A stretch of DNA of 64,000 bases from Chryseobacterium defluvii (GTDB lineage: Bacteria; Bacteroidota; Bacteroidia; Flavobacteriales; Weeksellaceae), in the NCBI RefSeq assembly GCF_014204415.1, contig NZ_JACHLE010000007.1:28993-92992 (forward strand), in the 5' to 3' direction. The position numbers and the translations under genes were made by a program. The notes under the pieces were generated by a model. It saw only the letters and a list, made by a program, of their open reading frames with translations. It made no database searches and had not been told where the DNA came from. Positions 61,791-64,000 of this stretch are shown here, piece after piece. Positions within the stretch are counted from its first letter, which is position 1, and each line of letters starts with the position of its first letter.

Positions 61791-63832
61791 ATTTCAGGGG
61801 TATTATTATTTGCTAACCATTCTAATCCTTCTTTTATGTACAAAGGAACTTCCCATTTTAAGCCTGTTTCTTCTTCACTAAAAGTCATTAAATCAAAAGT
61901 AAAGTTGGTTTTTGCAGAAGAACTTTTGGGTCTTAACTCCCAACACGTCATATTTTCTAGATTTTCAGGAGAGTGTTGATTTATTAAAGTGAAATAAGAT
62001 TTGATCTTCTTTGTTATCTGTTCTTTTGTAAATTCTGATTTGAAAAAAATTAAGTTTTTATTGATTATTGCCTCTTCTAAACTTCTTGCAACATAAGTAT
62101 TTTCATTACTTTCTTTGATCTGATACGTAGCTCTAATCAAGTTACCATCAAATTTTTCTTCTGTAAGACATACATTTAATTCTGAGATTGTGATTTTTTT
62201 GGGAATCCAATCTTTCAATGTTGAATTTGAAGTAACTGCATTTTCTAAATCTGTCCTACATTCTTTTCCTTGGGGCAGAGAAGCATCAACTGAATCAATA
62301 TCTGTGATGACCAATGTTTTTATTTTTATAAAATGCAATATTTCTTTAAATTTTTGAGTATATGCTCCACCAACTTCTAATATAGAAATGTATTCATTCT
62401 TTAAACTTGGTGCTACCTTATCTATCATTAATGGTAAAAGCATCTTTTCTGTAACCCCTTCTACCATTATTACCTTATCTGCAAAAAAGATGTCACATTT
62501 GTGCAAATTCAAATATTGTTTTAAGAATCTGAAAGTTTCTTTATCATTATCTTTATGTTTGAAGTTGTTAAAATCATTGATCTCAATTTCATTATCTATT
62601 TTATTGAAATATCTTATTCTATCAAATCCTTTGTCTATATCTATACCTGCTTCAGCAATTATATGAGAAGAATGAGAACTGATTATCAATTGGACGGATA
62701 TATTTGTTTCTTTTATAAGTTTTGTAATTTGTTTAATAAAGACCTGTTGCATTTGTGGATGTAAATGGGCTTCGGGTTCTTCAATTAAAATGGTTAGAAA
62801 CTCAGCTTTATCTTCTGCCTTTGCTTTCTTGAACTTTTCTATAAAACTTACAACCTTAAGAACTAAAAAAATCAAATTACTATAGCCTAATCCATTATAA
62901 TTTTCAGGCAATGGTATTTCTCCGTTTTCATAATAATATTTGATATTATTTTTTAAAATGGTTTCAGAGTTAAATTCCGATTTAAGCAGAATTGTAGGGA
63001 TCGTAACATGAGGTTCTATACCGAAATTTTTTATCTCTTTTAAAATATCATCTAAAACTACTTTATATTTTGTATCTAGTTTACTTGAAAAATCAGTTAG
63101 AACAGTCTCTAAATCTTCTACATTAGAATTATCCTCTTTATTACTTTCTTTATAAAAATCAGAAAATCCGGTTTGCAATGTTTTGCTTTTATCTTTTCCA
63201 ACATCATCTAAATTCCTCGAGGCTTTTATAGATTCAAAAGAAACAATCTGCTTAATTTTGTTTTTAAAACTTATATCAATTTCTTTTCTGAACTCAGAAT
63301 CTTTATCAATTGCATAGCATTTTAATTGATAAAATAATCTCAAATTTTCTTTTAACCAAGGAATTAGTTCACCTTTGTCATTAAATGACTTAAATAAATT
63401 GAGGCTTTCTTTTGGTTCATAACTGATTAAAACAGAAGCATCATTTCTGTTCTCATCCAAATCTGTAATAAATTCACTTAGATTAATAAGAGAGTCTTTT
63501 TCAATATCATATTCAAATTGAATAATCAATTTTATTTTTGGGATGCATTTTAATATTAATATTTCGGACTTTTCCTTCCTTGTCTCATTAATGTCAACCA
63601 AATAGTATTCTTTATAGAATTTATAAAGCTTTTTAAATATCCTGTACGAGCTTTGAGAAAAATCTTCAAACGAAATGTCGTGGGTTTGTTGGGTGAAAAC
63701 ATTTATAATTTCAAATAATGAGGTTTTACCTGTATTATTCTTACCTACTATTAGAGTTAAATCATCTTCTATATTGACGGTAGCATTATCTAGTAATCTG
63801 AAATTCTTAACTTGTATTTGTTTTATTTTCAT
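61787..63832 (-). CDS. OLD-family ATPase/TOPRIM nuclease (GajA-like)
   Basis: A protein of 681 residues. The ABC-type ATPase has LIVGKNNTGKTSLFE near residue 29 (Walker A), SNLIFLVLK (near-signature), LIEEPEAHLHPQMQQ near 350 (Walker B) and IISSHSSHI. The C-terminal TOPRIM (about 440-560) has VIMVEGVTEKML with the metal-binding Glu and VITDIDSVDAS with DxD. This is a class 2 OLD nuclease paired with a UvrD gene, as in Gabija. It is the first gene of the cluster and has a good promoter box. Confidence 0.87.
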   Translation of the reverse strand: MKIKQIQVKNFRLLDNATVNIEDDLTLIVGKNNTGKTSLFEIINVFTQQTHDISFEDFSQSSYRIFKKLYKFYKEYYLVDINETRKEKSEILILKCIPKIKLIIQFEYDIEKDSLINLSEFITDLDENRNDASVLISYEPKESLNLFKSFNDKGELIPWLKENLRLFYQLKCYAIDKDSEFRKEIDISFKNKIKQIVSFESIKASRNLDDVGKDKSKTLQTGFSDFYKESNKEDNSNVEDLETVLTDFSSKLDTKYKVVLDDILKEIKNFGIEPHVTIPTILLKSEFNSETILKNNIKYYYENGEIPLPENYNGLGYSNLIFLVLKVVSFIEKFKKAKAEDKAEFLTILIEEPEAHLHPQMQQVFIKQITKLIKETNISVQLIISSHSSHIIAEAGIDIDKGFDRIRYFNKIDNEIEINDFNNFKHKDNDKETFRFLKQYLNLHKCDIFFADKVIMVEGVTEKMLLPLMIDKVAPSLKNEYISILEVGGAYTQKFKEILHFIKIKTLVITDIDSVDASLPQGKECRTDLENAVTSNSTLKDWIPKKITISELNVCLTEEKFDGNLIRATYQIKESNENTYVARSLEEAIINKNLIFFKSEFTKEQITKKIKSYFTLINQHSPENLENMTCWELRPKSSSAKTNFTFDLMTFSEEETGLKWEVPLYIKEGLEWLANNNTPEI

Positions 63833-63850
63833 AAGTGATTAGTGTATTTT

Positions 63851-63858
63851 CAAAGATA
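63851..63858 (-). promoter_or_regulatory. -7 promoter box for the OLD-UvrD cluster
   Basis: TATCTTTG on the minus strand, an exact TAnnTTTG match, 18 bases before the ATG at 63832. Confidence 0.6.
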
Positions 63859-63884
63859 ATACTAATCAGTCAGTCTATGGTGTG

Positions 63885-64000
63885 GCAAAATTTACTTTTT
63901 CATCCTGTAAGCTACCCAATTTTGTTTCCATTCTAAATGATAGATTCTTTCATTTTTTGTTTATATTTTTTAGGACTTATATTCCCTAATGCTTGGTGGG
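63885..64000 (-). mobile_element. 3' end of an IS3-family element (OrfB C-terminus)
   Basis: The last 22 codons of a minus-strand gene are visible (63933-64000, stop TAG): HQALGNISPKKYKQKMKESI. The H.ALG..SP..Y pattern is the C-terminus of IS3-type rve/DDE transposases. The sequence beyond the stop, TGGTGTGGCAAAATTTAC near 63885, may be the terminal inverted repeat; the exact edge cannot be set without the other end. It lies about 30 bases upstream of the OLD promoter box. Confidence 0.75.

Overview
The window reads as a chromosome segment from a Bacteroidota bacterium, most likely a Chryseobacterium-like member of the Flavobacteriia (Weeksellaceae). The basis is low GC; promoter boxes of the Bacteroidota type TAnnTTTG ahead of many genes; a PorP/SprF-type protein and a secreted nuclease with a type IX sorting tail; flavobacterial families (DUF3822, DUF5606, DUF349 repeats, lone PASTA protein, MutS2-type Smr protein); and a nuo operon with a short NuoG and separate NuoC and NuoD. 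The genus is inferred from memory of gene content, not from a search.

Layout. 1-26,300 is housekeeping sequence: a cut TRIC-type channel gene, coaD, ddl, a PASTA protein, rluD, a PorP/SprF protein, hemW, murI, rsmD, small conserved genes, a serine hydrolase, an archaemetzincin-like lipoprotein, sixA, ruvX-def, DUF5606, mazG, a very large metallophosphoesterase/beta-barrel protein, an HD-PycTM fusion and a GAF protein. 26,480-40,700 is a 14-subunit complex I operon (nuoA to nuoN, minus strand) with one outer-membrane barrel gene inserted between nuoF and nuoG. 40,800-53,000 is again core: a 58-residue membrane protein, hydrolase, acetyltransferase, zinc peptidase, YigZ, ribD, an XRE regulator, DUF349, aroE, endonuclease I with FN3 and a T9SS tail, a LolC/E-like permease, rbfA and methylmalonyl-CoA epimerase.

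A CAU tRNA at 53,030 marks the start of an AT-rich accessory island that runs to the right edge. It holds a Shedu-type nuclease (+), then convergently a minus-strand cluster. In transcription order this is an OLD-family ATPase-TOPRIM nuclease and a UvrD-type helicase (a Gabija-like pair, overlapping by 4 bases), a GHKL/sacsin-like ATPase with a C-terminal NO VEIN-like nuclease domain, a PIN-like gene and a small PD-(D/E)XK-like gene. The outer genes look intact. The three inner ones carry lesions: two in-frame stops in the GHKL gene, a frame change at a U UUU UUA heptamer in the PIN-like gene, and a frame change at UUC UGA in the last gene. The tail of an IS3-family transposase closes the window. 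Whether this is a decaying extended Gabija cluster or one using recoding is the main open question.

Many spacers, six of them inside the nuo operon, hold degenerate short-word tandem tracts whose word differs at each site. There are also nested palindromes and one 176-base element with perfect 18-base inverted ends. All functional calls are from reading the sequence; no database search was possible.
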